This document shows, in pieces, positions 1 through 5,802 of a DNA stretch of 10,542 nt. The translations under genes and the position numbers were made by a program. The notes under the pieces are model-generated. The model did not search any database. It was not told the DNA's origin and was given only the letters and a program-made list of their open reading frames with translations. The DNA lies in assembly GCA_963542675.1 (NCBI GenBank), contig CAUTXC010000033.1, positions 1 through 10,542 on the forward strand, read 5' to 3'. The DNA comes from Saccharimonas sp963542675 (GTDB lineage: Bacteria > Patescibacteriota > Saccharimonadia > Saccharimonadales > Saccharimonadaceae). Numbering within the stretch: the stretch's first letter is position 1; each line of letters starts with the position of its first letter.

Positions 1-898
1 GAGGAGCTGACACGTCTGAACCTGTTGTGGATGATACATCGTCCACTGGCGTCACTGCACGGGGCGACGCAAAGAACGGCCGCGCCGCCGACCGGCCAAA
101 GAACTGCGCTCGATCAGTATATGCGTCGTCGCTCTCGTCGTCATCATCGCTAGCAGGGGTAATAATATCGTCAGGATCGACTGTTACAACTGCTGCAGGC
201 TGACTCTGTGCTGGCGTATCTTCTGCCATTGTCTGCACTGGCGCTACCATATCTACAGAGGGTGTTTGGGCTGGCTCTATATCATTATGTGCCGCATCAG
301 GTTGCTCTGGCGTAGCAGGCATCGAAGCTGGTTCGCGCTCTGATGCAACAACCGACTCCGACAGTGTCCGGGCTCGGTCAATAGTTGGCTCAGATTCGAC
401 TGGTTCATACGGCTCCCCTGCTGGCTCCGCTCCGTCCGCGTGCTGAGACAATGGCATAATTGTCACGCCACGGTGGCGAGCCGACGTACTATTTGTATCG
501 GTATCAGAATTGGTGTCAGCGGTTGCAGCATCGTCATCGGTCTGCACCGTTTCATCGGTACTATCAGCATCATCCTGAGGTGTTGGCGCGGGCGACTGCT
601 TAGCTGACACTACATCATCTGATGAGTCCGCCTGCTGCGCAGCATCTGTCGAAGTATCGCTCTGAGCGCTTGACGTGCTTGTATCCTGCGCGTCGTCATT
701 CGTCTCAGGACGAGCTGGGGTAGCTGCCGACGCCGCTTGTTGGGACGATGCAGCTTGCATGCTTGATGAGGTTGAATCTTTGCTTGGTGTGGCGGCAGGC
801 GCTTCAGACGGCTTGTCTTGCGTTGCTGGCAGCTGACCAGACTGGCGCATGAGGTCGTGCACCGCGCGGTCAAGTTCGTCGAAGTCTATATCTGGCAT
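1..898 (-). CDS. Long acidic low-complexity protein, partial (C-terminus off the left edge)
   Basis: An open frame runs from ATG at 898 to the window edge with no stop, giving 299 complete codons. The start is supported by AAAGGA about 8 bases upstream. The protein opens with a short ordered-looking segment (MPDIDFDELDRAVHDLMRQS). It then becomes a long stretch rich in Ala, Ser, Thr, Asp, Glu, Pro and Gln with almost no hydrophobic runs, including a cluster of Asp/Glu near residue 260 (DDDDESDD). This is typical of an intrinsically disordered region. Near the visible end the composition turns basic and aromatic (FFGRSAARPFFASPR), so an ordered or membrane-anchored C-terminus may follow. No enzyme motif is visible. 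From memory, proteins starting with a DFDELDxAV-like segment and followed by disordered sequence occur in Saccharibacteria, but this was not verified. It has its own promoter and a structured leader, and lies downstream of the pyk terminator. Function unknown. Confidence 0.8.
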   Translation of the reverse strand, partial: MPDIDFDELDRAVHDLMRQSGQLPATQDKPSEAPAATPSKDSTSSSMQAASSQQAASAATPARPETNDDAQDTSTSSAQSDTSTDAAQQADSSDDVVSAKQSPAPTPQDDADSTDETVQTDDDAATADTNSDTDTNSTSARHRGVTIMPLSQHADGAEPAGEPYEPVESEPTIDRARTLSESVVASEREPASMPATPEQPDAAHNDIEPAQTPSVDMVAPVQTMAEDTPAQSQPAAVVTVDPDDIITPASDDDDESDDAYTDRAQFFGRSAARPFFASPRAVTPVDDVSSTTGSDVSAP

Positions 899-1058
899 GA
901 ACGGTTTCCTTTGTTTGTTTTTATACAAGCGCTACAGTTTTTGTGTGGTACACACCAGTCCACACCCTGATACAGCGAACCGAAGCCTCGTATCGAGTTT
1001 TGGATACTGCCTCGGTTGTTGATCAATCGTATGCCCACAATGTATCGCTTATGTTGTT
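899..1058 (-). promoter_or_regulatory. Long structured 5' leader of the acidic-protein gene
   Basis: If transcription starts about 7 bases after the -10 element at 1065-1070, the leader is about 160 nt. It contains a nested hairpin at 980-1015: on the minus strand CCGAGGC pairs with GCTTCGG (one G-U), and inside it GTATC pairs with GATAC around an 8-base loop. Closer to the start codon, GTGTGG and CCACAC can form a second 6-bp stem. No known riboswitch consensus was recognised. Leader length and the first hairpin are read directly from the sequence; a regulatory role is inference. Confidence 0.4.
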
Positions 1059-1064
1059 TTCTCT

Positions 1065-1093
1065 AGTGTAGCTTATTTGACATTGTGGTGCAA
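1065..1093 (-). promoter_or_regulatory. Promoter of the acidic-protein gene (TTGCAC-N17-TACACT)
   Basis: On the minus strand a -35 element TTGCAC (1088-1093) is followed after exactly 17 bases by a -10 element TACACT (1065-1070). It is preceded by GC rather than TG, so it is not an extended -10. The expected start of transcription is near 1058. It faces the gene starting at 898 and lies downstream of the pyk terminator, so that gene is probably its own transcription unit. The same -10 hexamer and spacer length recur in the promoter proposed at 3738-3766. Confidence 0.55.
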
Positions 1094-1111
1094 CTCACCT
1101 TGCTCATTTCG

Positions 1112-1138
1112 TGCGAAGTATCGATGCGATGATTCGCA
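1112..1138. promoter_or_regulatory. Imperfect dyad upstream of the promoter, possible operator
   Basis: TGCGAA (1112-1117) and TTCGCA (1133-1138) are inverted copies flanking a second inverted pair, ATCG and CGAT, around ATG. The whole 27-bp element is close to palindromic. Its centre is about 67 bases upstream of the predicted start of transcription at 1058, a position often used by activators. An overlapping short hairpin, ATGCGA and TCGCAT around TGAT (1124-1139), is an alternative reading. Part of the half-site, TGCGAAGTA, recurs at 1282-1290. Protein binding is inference. Confidence 0.3.
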
Positions 1139-1313
1139 TACTCATACCATCGTGTTGCACACTAGGCAATAGTCCACCTCTGGTCGATTGGCTGATATTT
1201 TTGCAAAAGGTGCTCAGCCTACATGATGTTATTTTTACACTACTTTTTCATATACGCTGTATTATATACAACGCTACAGTATGCGAAGTAAAAACAATTA
1301 CCTTGCCTTCACC

Positions 1314-1346
1314 AATAAAAACACCCACCGTAGTGATAGGTGGGTG
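1314..1346 (-). terminator. Intrinsic terminator of pyk
   Basis: On the minus strand CACCCACC (1339-1346) and GGTGGGTG (1322-1329) form a perfect 8-bp GC-rich stem around a 9-base loop. TTTTTATT follows directly. It begins about 25 bases after the pyk stop codon. The plus-strand side has no T run, so it acts for minus-strand transcription. Confidence 0.9.
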
Positions 1347-1370
1347 CTTCTATAGGGTGTTCTAGCGGGT

Positions 1371-2801
1371 CTAGCGCTCGAAGGTGCGGACGCTCAGCGT
1401 ATCTGTCCCACCAGTTGCGCCAGGCTGGCGACCACTGATAATAACGGCAGTAACCGATGATACATCACTAAAGGCACCTTGGCTGAGTAGCTCGCGCGTG
1501 AGGTCGCTCCCCAGCTGCTGGCTGTCGGGCCGGACGAAGCTGCGCGTTGCATACGACAGTGCAAGCTGCTGCGCTACGCGGGCATCTGGCGCCACAGCGA
1601 CAATCGGCAGCTCTGGGCGGCAAGCAGCAATACGTGCAGCAGTCGCACCCGAGCGTGTCTCGGCAACGATCACTGTTGCACCAACTTTGTGCGCCACATC
1701 AACGGCAGCATGAGCAATCGCATTGAGCCGACGGTTGGTGCGGCCCTCCTTGATGGGCATGTCATTCATTGGCCAGCGCGACTGAGTGTAGCGCACGGTA
1801 TCGGCCATCATCTTAACAGCCTCGACTGGGTAGTCACCATTGGCTGTCTCGTCAGAAAGCATCACGACATCTGTTCCGAGGATGGCAGCCGTTGCAACAT
1901 CGCTCACCTCGGCCCGGGTTGGCTCGGGGTTATCAACCATGCTGGCTAGCATCTGTGTCGCAACAATCGAGAGCTTGCCATACTTGCGGCAGAGGCGGAT
2001 AATTTCACGCTCGACGATTGGCACAATCTCTGGACTCGTTTCGACGGCGAGGTCACCGCGAGCAACCATCACGCCATCAGCCGCCTTGACGATTTCCTTG
2101 AGTGTTTCTGGCTCGATAGCCGCCTTGGTCTCGACCTTGGCAATGATCTGCGCAGTCGAACCATGGCTTAGCAAAATCTGACGTAGGTTGTTGATATCCT
2201 CTGCACTCTGGATAAAGCTCAGTGCTACGAAATCAATGTCTTTGTCTGCCCCGAACTCGACATCGGCCAGGTCCTTGGGCGTGAGGATGTCACCACCAAA
2301 GTCGGTGTCTGGCAAGTTGAGCCCCTTGCGACTCATCAAGAAGCCATCATTACTCAGGCGCACCTTAATAGCGGTGTCGCTAACGCGCTCGGTCATCTCA
2401 CCGCGCAACTTACCATCGAAGAGGTAGACAGGCTCGCCTACCTTGACCTTGTCGGCAAGGTTGTACTGAATAGGTAGACGGTTACTACCATCGTGCTCCT
2501 CCACCGCGTGGTCAAGGATGATTTCATCGCCTGCCGCAATGTCAAAGTGATTATCCTTGAGTACGCCGAGGCGAATCTTTGGCCCTTGCAAGTCTTGCAA
2601 AATCGCGACAGTGCGACCAACAGTGGCGCTTGCCTTGCGAATCCACGCAATCTGATCAAGCCGCTCTTCGTACGAGCCGTGGCTAAAGTTGAGGCGAAAG
2701 CCATTGGCACCCGCCCGGATCAATGCTTCTATTTTCTCTGCTGTGTTGGTGGCTGGCCCCAGAGTAGCCAGTATCTTTGTACGTTTTGTAGAATTATTCA
2801 T
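1371..2801 (-). CDS. pyk: Pyruvate kinase
   Basis: Converts phosphoenolpyruvate and ADP to pyruvate and ATP, the last ATP-forming step of glycolysis, in the cytoplasm. With the start at 2801 the protein has 476 residues, the usual length for bacterial pyruvate kinase. The N-terminal barrel begins KRTKILATLGPAT (6-18). The active-site stretch FRLNFSHG (35-42) holds R36, N38 and S40, and DLQGPKIR (70-77) holds the conserved Asp, Lys and Arg. The lid (B) domain follows at roughly 78-175. Later come KVETKAA with the catalytic Lys and metal-binding Glu, VMVARGDLAVE, the signature ATQMLASM with PEPTRAEVSDVA, and VVMLSDETANG. The C-terminal domain contains VAETRSGATAARIA and ends near GRQPGATGGT. 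The frame is open to 2855, but residues before MNNSTKRTKI do not fit the family and the promoter overlaps them. No ribosome binding site precedes 2801, consistent with a leaderless mRNA. ATG at 2810 is a second possible start. Confidence 0.96.
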   Translation of the reverse strand: MNNSTKRTKILATLGPATNTAEKIEALIRAGANGFRLNFSHGSYEERLDQIAWIRKASATVGRTVAILQDLQGPKIRLGVLKDNHFDIAAGDEIILDHAVEEHDGSNRLPIQYNLADKVKVGEPVYLFDGKLRGEMTERVSDTAIKVRLSNDGFLMSRKGLNLPDTDFGGDILTPKDLADVEFGADKDIDFVALSFIQSAEDINNLRQILLSHGSTAQIIAKVETKAAIEPETLKEIVKAADGVMVARGDLAVETSPEIVPIVEREIIRLCRKYGKLSIVATQMLASMVDNPEPTRAEVSDVATAAILGTDVVMLSDETANGDYPVEAVKMMADTVRYTQSRWPMNDMPIKEGRTNRRLNAIAHAAVDVAHKVGATVIVAETRSGATAARIAACRPELPIVAVAPDARVAQQLALSYATRSFVRPDSQQLGSDLTRELLSQGAFSDVSSVTAVIISGRQPGATGGTDTLSVRTFER

Positions 2802-2810
2802 TGCGTACAT

Positions 2811-2839
2811 ATTATAGCAGCATAATGCTAAATAGTGAA
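2811..2839 (-). promoter_or_regulatory. pyk promoter with extended -10, probably leaderless
   Basis: The minus strand carries TGCTATAAT (2811-2819), a perfect -10 hexamer with the extended TGn element. A weaker -35, TTCACT, lies 17 bases upstream (2834-2839). Transcription would start 7 to 10 bases after the -10, at about 2804-2801, which is on or just before the pyk ATG at 2801. There is therefore no room for a leader or a Shine-Dalgarno site. Confidence 0.6.
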
Positions 2840-3076
2840 ACACAAGCGGCATCACGTAGGTGAGTATACATATACGATAAACCGAGTATTTTGGCCAATT
2901 TTGCCCCTTTCATTGCCCTCTCAAGCATACCAATAGTCACTCTTTACTCATATTTGCCCCACATCAGAGCTCAAAAATAAACTAGAGTAGCCTATTCTCA
3001 TACACCGTTTGCAAAAATGGTGTGAAAAGTAGGATAAGCAAAAAAGCGGAGGCTATGGTATTTGCCTACCAATCAT
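2840..3076. other. Divergent intergenic region without a recognised gene
   Basis: This stretch separates divergent pyk (minus) and the small membrane-protein gene (plus). It holds one weak inverted repeat near 3000-3023 (ACACC and GGTGT around a T/A-rich loop). It also contains a 33-codon minus-strand reading frame (2812-2913) whose stop lies inside the pyk -10 element. No RNA gene, mobile element or convincing operator was seen. Confidence 0.4.
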
Positions 3077-3105
3077 TTGACAGGCCCGTGCAATCACAGT
3101 ATGCT
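3077..3105 (+). promoter_or_regulatory. Promoter of the small membrane-protein gene
   Basis: A perfect -35 element TTGACA (3077-3082) is followed after 17 bases by TATGCT (3100-3105), matching four of six -10 positions. Transcription would start near 3112, leaving a leader of about 30 bases that includes the ribosome binding site AAGGAG at 3129-3134. Confidence 0.55.
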
Positions 3106-3143
3106 AGGCTATAACATCACTTTACTATAAGGAGCTTGACACT

Positions 3144-3383
3144 ATGACACCATCCCTCTTACATCTCGCGTTGGCACTCGACTGCTTTGGCGGTATTCTC
3201 TATCTCTTGTTTGCGCCGCGCATACCACGAGCTTTCTTGCCGTGGCTGACGGCAGGAATCGTCGTGCTTCATCTTGTGGCGGCTGGCATATTGTACTGGC
3301 TGGGGCAAGATGGTGAGCTCCTCGTCCTACCTATGGCATTGTATGCTGTAGCACCAATTGTCCGGCGCTACCAGGGCAAGTAA
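3144..3383 (+). CDS. Small hydrophobic membrane protein of unknown function
   Basis: Encodes 79 residues starting MTPSLLHLALALDCFG. The start is well supported by AAGGAG nine bases upstream (3129-3134) and a TTGACA promoter. Three hydrophobic segments are visible at about residues 5-24, 32-54 and 58-74. They are separated by a basic loop (PRIPRA) and a short acidic loop (GQDGE), and the protein ends in a basic tail (VRRYQGK). By the positive-inside rule the PRIPRA loop and the tail would be cytoplasmic, though with three helices those two cannot be satisfied perfectly. No family was recognised. It is the only plus-strand gene here, divergent from pyk and convergent with the proposed structured RNA, so neighbours do not suggest a role. 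The stop is TAA. Confidence 0.75.
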   Translation: MTPSLLHLALALDCFGGILYLLFAPRIPRAFLPWLTAGIVVLHLVAAGILYWLGQDGELLVLPMALYAVAPIVRRYQGK

Positions 3384-3440
3384 GATTATCTATCCCTCTT
3401 GCAAAAGAGCTTCTCAGAGACAAGACCACTAGTGTAAATA

Positions 3441-3477
3441 AGCAATACCGCAGCGTCATCTACTGCGGTATCTTGCT
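3441..3477. repeat. Long hairpin between convergent transcripts
   Basis: AGCAATACCGCAG (3441-3453) pairs with CTGCGGTATCTTGCT (3463-3477) around a 9-base loop. This gives a 13-bp stem with a small bulge. Neither side is followed by a good T run: the minus side reads TATTTACA and the plus side AGCG. It lies about 60 bases past the stop of the plus-strand gene and past the end of the proposed minus-strand RNA. It may act as a weak bidirectional terminator or an mRNA 3'-end protector. Confidence 0.45.
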
Positions 3478-3496
3478 AGCGAAAAAGGAAATAACG

Positions 3497-3511
3497 CTAA
3501 GCTTGGCTTAG
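3497..3511 (-). terminator. Short hairpin with T-rich tail, possible second terminator
   Basis: CTAAGC and GCTTAG form a perfect 6-bp stem around a 3-base loop. On the minus strand it is followed by CGTTATTTCCTTTTT. The stem is short and the T run begins late, so it is a weak terminator at best. It would back up the stronger one at 3512-3541. Confidence 0.3.
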
Positions 3512-3541
3512 AATAAAGCGCTTTCTCTCCGAGAGAAACGC
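3512..3541 (-). terminator. Terminator of the candidate RNA
   Basis: On the minus strand GCG plus TTTCTCT (3532-3541) pairs with AGAGAAA plus CGC (3518-3528, one bulged G) around the loop CGG. TTTATT follows. The plus-strand side continues AAACATAATGG, so the signal is oriented for minus-strand transcription. Confidence 0.5.
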
Positions 3542-3731
3542 AAACATAATGGCTCGCTCATGAGCAAAAGAGGAGGAATGATCACCCATCGCGCCTATCC
3601 ACCTTGGTGGAGACCTCTGGCAAATCCGTTGCCAACTGGCGATAGCGCCCACGGCTGATCGCTGCACTAGTAGCCTAACCCATAGCTACCTCTGTGCTAA
3701 CATGTGTTCGAAGTACCTTATCAGTACCCCC
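3512..3731 (-). ncRNA. Candidate free-standing structured RNA, about 220 nt, family not recognised
   Basis: The minus strand has a promoter at 3738-3766, a predicted start at a run of G near 3731, and a terminator-like hairpin ending at 3512. Between them nearly every segment can pair. The 5' GGGGG (3727-3731) and GAU (3720-3722) can close on AUC (3580-3582) and CCUCC (3572-3576). Inside, GCAC plus GUAGC (3685-3697) pairs with GCUAC plus GUGC (3664-3674). A three-way junction is closed by GCGCUAUC (3641-3648) with GAUAgGCGC (3591-3599). Its arms are a 6-bp hairpin (UGGCAA/UUGCCA, 3618-3634) and a short GC hairpin capped by a 4-base loop (3599-3610). The closing stem needs a G-U pair that works only on the minus strand. 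No tRNA, tmRNA, RNase P, SRP or riboswitch consensus was recognised. The fold was done by eye. Confidence 0.45.
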
Positions 3732-3737
3732 TACGAC

Positions 3738-3766
3738 AGTGTAGCACTATATCGAACAATTAGCAA
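3738..3766 (-). promoter_or_regulatory. Promoter of the candidate RNA (TTGCTA-N17-TACACT, extended -10)
   Basis: The minus strand has TTGCTA (3761-3766), a 17-base spacer, and TACACT (3738-3743) preceded by TGC, which makes an extended -10. The start of transcription falls near 3731, at the first of five G residues. The next protein gene on this strand is pyk, whose start is about 930 bases further on and has its own promoter. The promoter therefore appears to serve a non-coding transcript. Confidence 0.5.
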
Positions 3767-3873
3767 ACGTTTGTTTCATTTTTTGGGATTTTTGTTCGAG
3801 ATTGCTGCCTAATTTTATATATTGCAACCAAACTGTGTATTACGCTACTCATTGTCTGCAACTATAGTCATTG
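3767..3873. other. Spacer after the polysaccharide operon, no clear terminator
   Basis: An AT-rich stretch between the VanZ-gene stop and the candidate RNA promoter. It has a short palindrome (CAAACGTTTG at 3764-3773) and an 8-bp direct repeat (TCATTGTC at 3849-3856 and 3868-3875). No hairpin followed by a T run was found on the minus strand, so the operon transcript may read into the candidate RNA or end by another mechanism. Confidence 0.35.
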
Positions 3874-4341
3874 TCAATCATGTGTAACTGTGGTCTTGCG
3901 TGATACCTGTCGGCGCATCATCCACATACACAGCCCCACTCCCACCAGTGCTGCTATGCTATCGATCATGACATCGCGCAGTTCACCGCTGCGCCCTGGT
4001 ACAAAGAGCTGATGGATCTCATCTGTCACTGCATAGAGACTGCAACTCAGCAAGGCAAAGCTCGCCACAGTGCGCGTTCGCCAGCGGTGGATAGTGATGC
4101 ACAGCGCACGATACATCAGTATACCAAGGATAAAATAAGCAATAATATGAGCACTCTTGCGCACAAGAAACGTTAAGATAGCCGTGCTCACTCCTGGCAT
4201 AGCCTGCTGCAAATGCCCAACAATCACCCCACTCTGCCCGCTAGAAACAGCGGCAGGCTGGTGGGAGAGAGTGAAGATAACTGCCATCCAAAATACCGGT
4301 GCCAGGATATATAACCTGCGCCACGCCCTACTCTGCCCCAT
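3874..4341 (-). CDS. VanZ-family membrane protein
   Basis: Encodes 155 residues with about four hydrophobic segments. The VanZ-family pattern is clear: SHQP (26-29) after the first membrane segment, RKSAHIIAYFILG (61-73), and the C-terminal DEIHQLFVPGRSG (107-119) followed by DVMIDSIAALVG. VanZ itself gives low-level teicoplanin resistance by an unknown mechanism. Most relatives are envelope proteins without an assigned reaction, so resistance should not be assumed. The start is supported by GGGAGG 6 bases upstream and overlaps the end of the flippase gene by 14 bases, which suggests translational coupling. As the last gene of the polysaccharide operon it probably acts in the same envelope process. 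Confidence 0.88.
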   Translation of the reverse strand: MGQSRAWRRLYILAPVFWMAVIFTLSHQPAAVSSGQSGVIVGHLQQAMPGVSTAILTFLVRKSAHIIAYFILGILMYRALCITIHRWRTRTVASFALLSCSLYAVTDEIHQLFVPGRSGELRDVMIDSIAALVGVGLCMWMMRRQVSRKTTVTHD

Positions 4342-5794
4342 GGTCTGCCTCCCAAGCCTGAGCCAACTTATCCGCCTGTTTTTGTTTGAGACCTTTCATC
4401 TTGCGAAAGAGTGTCTGCTGCAAGGCGCGTAGCGTGTGACGATTGATAGCAATGACGCCCGCGCCCGAGATGACAACATTGGCAATGGTTGCATATGGTG
4501 AATTAATATAATAGAGGCCAATTGCAAGTGCATATAGCAGCGCAACACTGCCAACTGCCATGCGATCGTACGTGATATTAATCGATTTTTTGATATCGAG
4601 ATGACGAAAGATAGCCATGCCAAGATATGCAGCGATCATCGCCACCGCTGGCCCATAGAGCCCAATGATGGGTATAAGGACTACAGATAGCCCAATGCTA
4701 ATACCAGCTGCAACCAATGACGTATAGAGGACCTGCTTGGTTCGTTTCTTGGCGATGTAGATCGCGCTGTAGACACCAACAATTGCACTAAAGAATGACC
4801 CGATCAAAAGAAGTGGAATATAAAGCCGTGCTTCGCTATAGCGCACCCCAACGAGTATATTGAAAAAAACCGATACGCCGACGATCAGCACCACACCAAA
4901 GCTGCCAAATACCCGCACACTCATATTTGCCACTTTCGAAAAGAATGCATCGCGATCCTTTGATCGAATATGTATCGAGGCCGACTCCGCCCACGATAAG
5001 CCAAAGAAATTATACACTGCTGTAAATACCTGCGGGAACTTATAGGCCACTGCATAGATACCATTCGCCGTCACCCCCAGCAAGGCAGCGATGATCATAC
5101 GGTCGGCAGCATTGACCACCCACCATGAGATATTATTTGGGATAAGCGGCAAAGCGTAGTGGAGGAGTTCCTTCCTCGTGTCTCCATCACACAAAGAGAG
5201 GTCGATATACTGCGGTATCTTGAGAGTTGTAATGAGATAGAGCGCACTCACACCATTGCCAATCACCGTGGCCAACAGCATACCCGTTGCACCCATCTTG
5301 AGCACTGCAATGAAAACGATATTAAGTACAACAATCGTCGCACCCGCTACCATGCTCCCAATAGCATATTGGGTATTGTTGCCAAACCCACGCGCGACTT
5401 GCAGGCAAAAGTTTGAGGCTACCGCTGCCACCACTGCACCAAGCGCAAGCCAGCCATACGGCACTGCCACCCATTGCATCACTAATACAAAGAGCACACC
5501 AGCCAGTAGCATACTACTCCCCATCAGCTGCAGCGCATTAGTGATCACGCGCGCTTGCTGCGTATGATGCCCACGCCCATCAATCAAAAAACGAAACACC
5601 GCCATCTCGAGTGATAGCATCACCACTGGTGCAACAAGCGACACTACCACTGTAACGAGATCAACAACTCCAAACTCCGCCGCCGCAAGGTATGCCGTAT
5701 AGAGCGGGAGAAGCAAAAAGTTCAAAAATTGAGTTGAGATCTTACCGAGTGCGATAATGATCGTGTTTTTGACGAGGGCAGTAGTTTTTGACAT
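4328..5794 (-). CDS. Wzx-like oligosaccharide flippase (MATE/MOP superfamily)
   Basis: Encodes 488 residues of almost continuous hydrophobic segments, about 12 to 14 membrane helices. It has the basic N-terminus usual for polysaccharide flippases (VKNTIIIALGKISTQFLNFL, then LLPLYTAYLAAAEFGVVDL). The C-terminal half includes ARLYIPLLLIGSFF and LIPIIGLYGPAVAMIAAYLG, as in the Polysacc_synt family. The role expected for this family is to move lipid-linked repeat units from the cytoplasmic to the outer face of the membrane. The start is 8 bases after the pyruvyl transferase stop. The nearest strong ribosome binding site, AGGAGG, lies about 14 bases upstream inside the previous gene, which is a long spacing, so coupling to the upstream gene is likely. 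The charged C-terminal tail (KMKGLKQKQADKLAQAWEAD) is cytoplasmic by prediction. Confidence 0.93.
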   Translation of the reverse strand: MSKTTALVKNTIIIALGKISTQFLNFLLLPLYTAYLAAAEFGVVDLVTVVVSLVAPVVMLSLEMAVFRFLIDGRGHHTQQARVITNALQLMGSSMLLAGVLFVLVMQWVAVPYGWLALGAVVAAVASNFCLQVARGFGNNTQYAIGSMVAGATIVVLNIVFIAVLKMGATGMLLATVIGNGVSALYLITTLKIPQYIDLSLCDGDTRKELLHYALPLIPNNISWWVVNAADRMIIAALLGVTANGIYAVAYKFPQVFTAVYNFFGLSWAESASIHIRSKDRDAFFSKVANMSVRVFGSFGVVLIVGVSVFFNILVGVRYSEARLYIPLLLIGSFFSAIVGVYSAIYIAKKRTKQVLYTSLVAAGISIGLSVVLIPIIGLYGPAVAMIAAYLGMAIFRHLDIKKSINITYDRMAVGSVALLYALAIGLYYINSPYATIANVVISGAGVIAINRHTLRALQQTLFRKMKGLKQKQADKLAQAWEADHGAE

Positions 5795-5802
5795 AAATAC
5801 AG

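Noticed and set aside
1111..1365. Plus-strand 84-codon open frame
   Set aside because: It has no ribosome binding site, overlaps the dyad and the pyk terminator, and its product resembles no protein family.
1384..2825. Several open frames on the opposite strand of pyk and in other frames
   Set aside because: They shadow a strongly conserved pyruvate kinase frame and have no ribosome binding sites or family resemblance.
3055..3114. 19-codon plus-strand frame after GCGGAGG
   Set aside because: The spacing to ATG is only two bases, and it runs across the TTGACA promoter of the next gene.
3590..3610. T-box-like stretch on the minus strand (AAGGTGGATAGGCGCG)
   Set aside because: The invariant TGGNACCGCG core does not match, and no aminoacyl-tRNA synthetase or amino acid gene follows.
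3578..3658. 26-codon plus-strand frame directly after AGGAGG
   Set aside because: Only one base separates AGGAGG from the ATG, too close for initiation, and the frame runs through the paired stems. AGGAGG is better explained as the closing stem of the candidate RNA.
3664..3697. SRP RNA Alu-like AGGTAGC in the long arm of the candidate RNA
   Set aside because: The conserved SRP S-domain loop sequence is missing from the rest of the transcript, so the similarity is probably chance.
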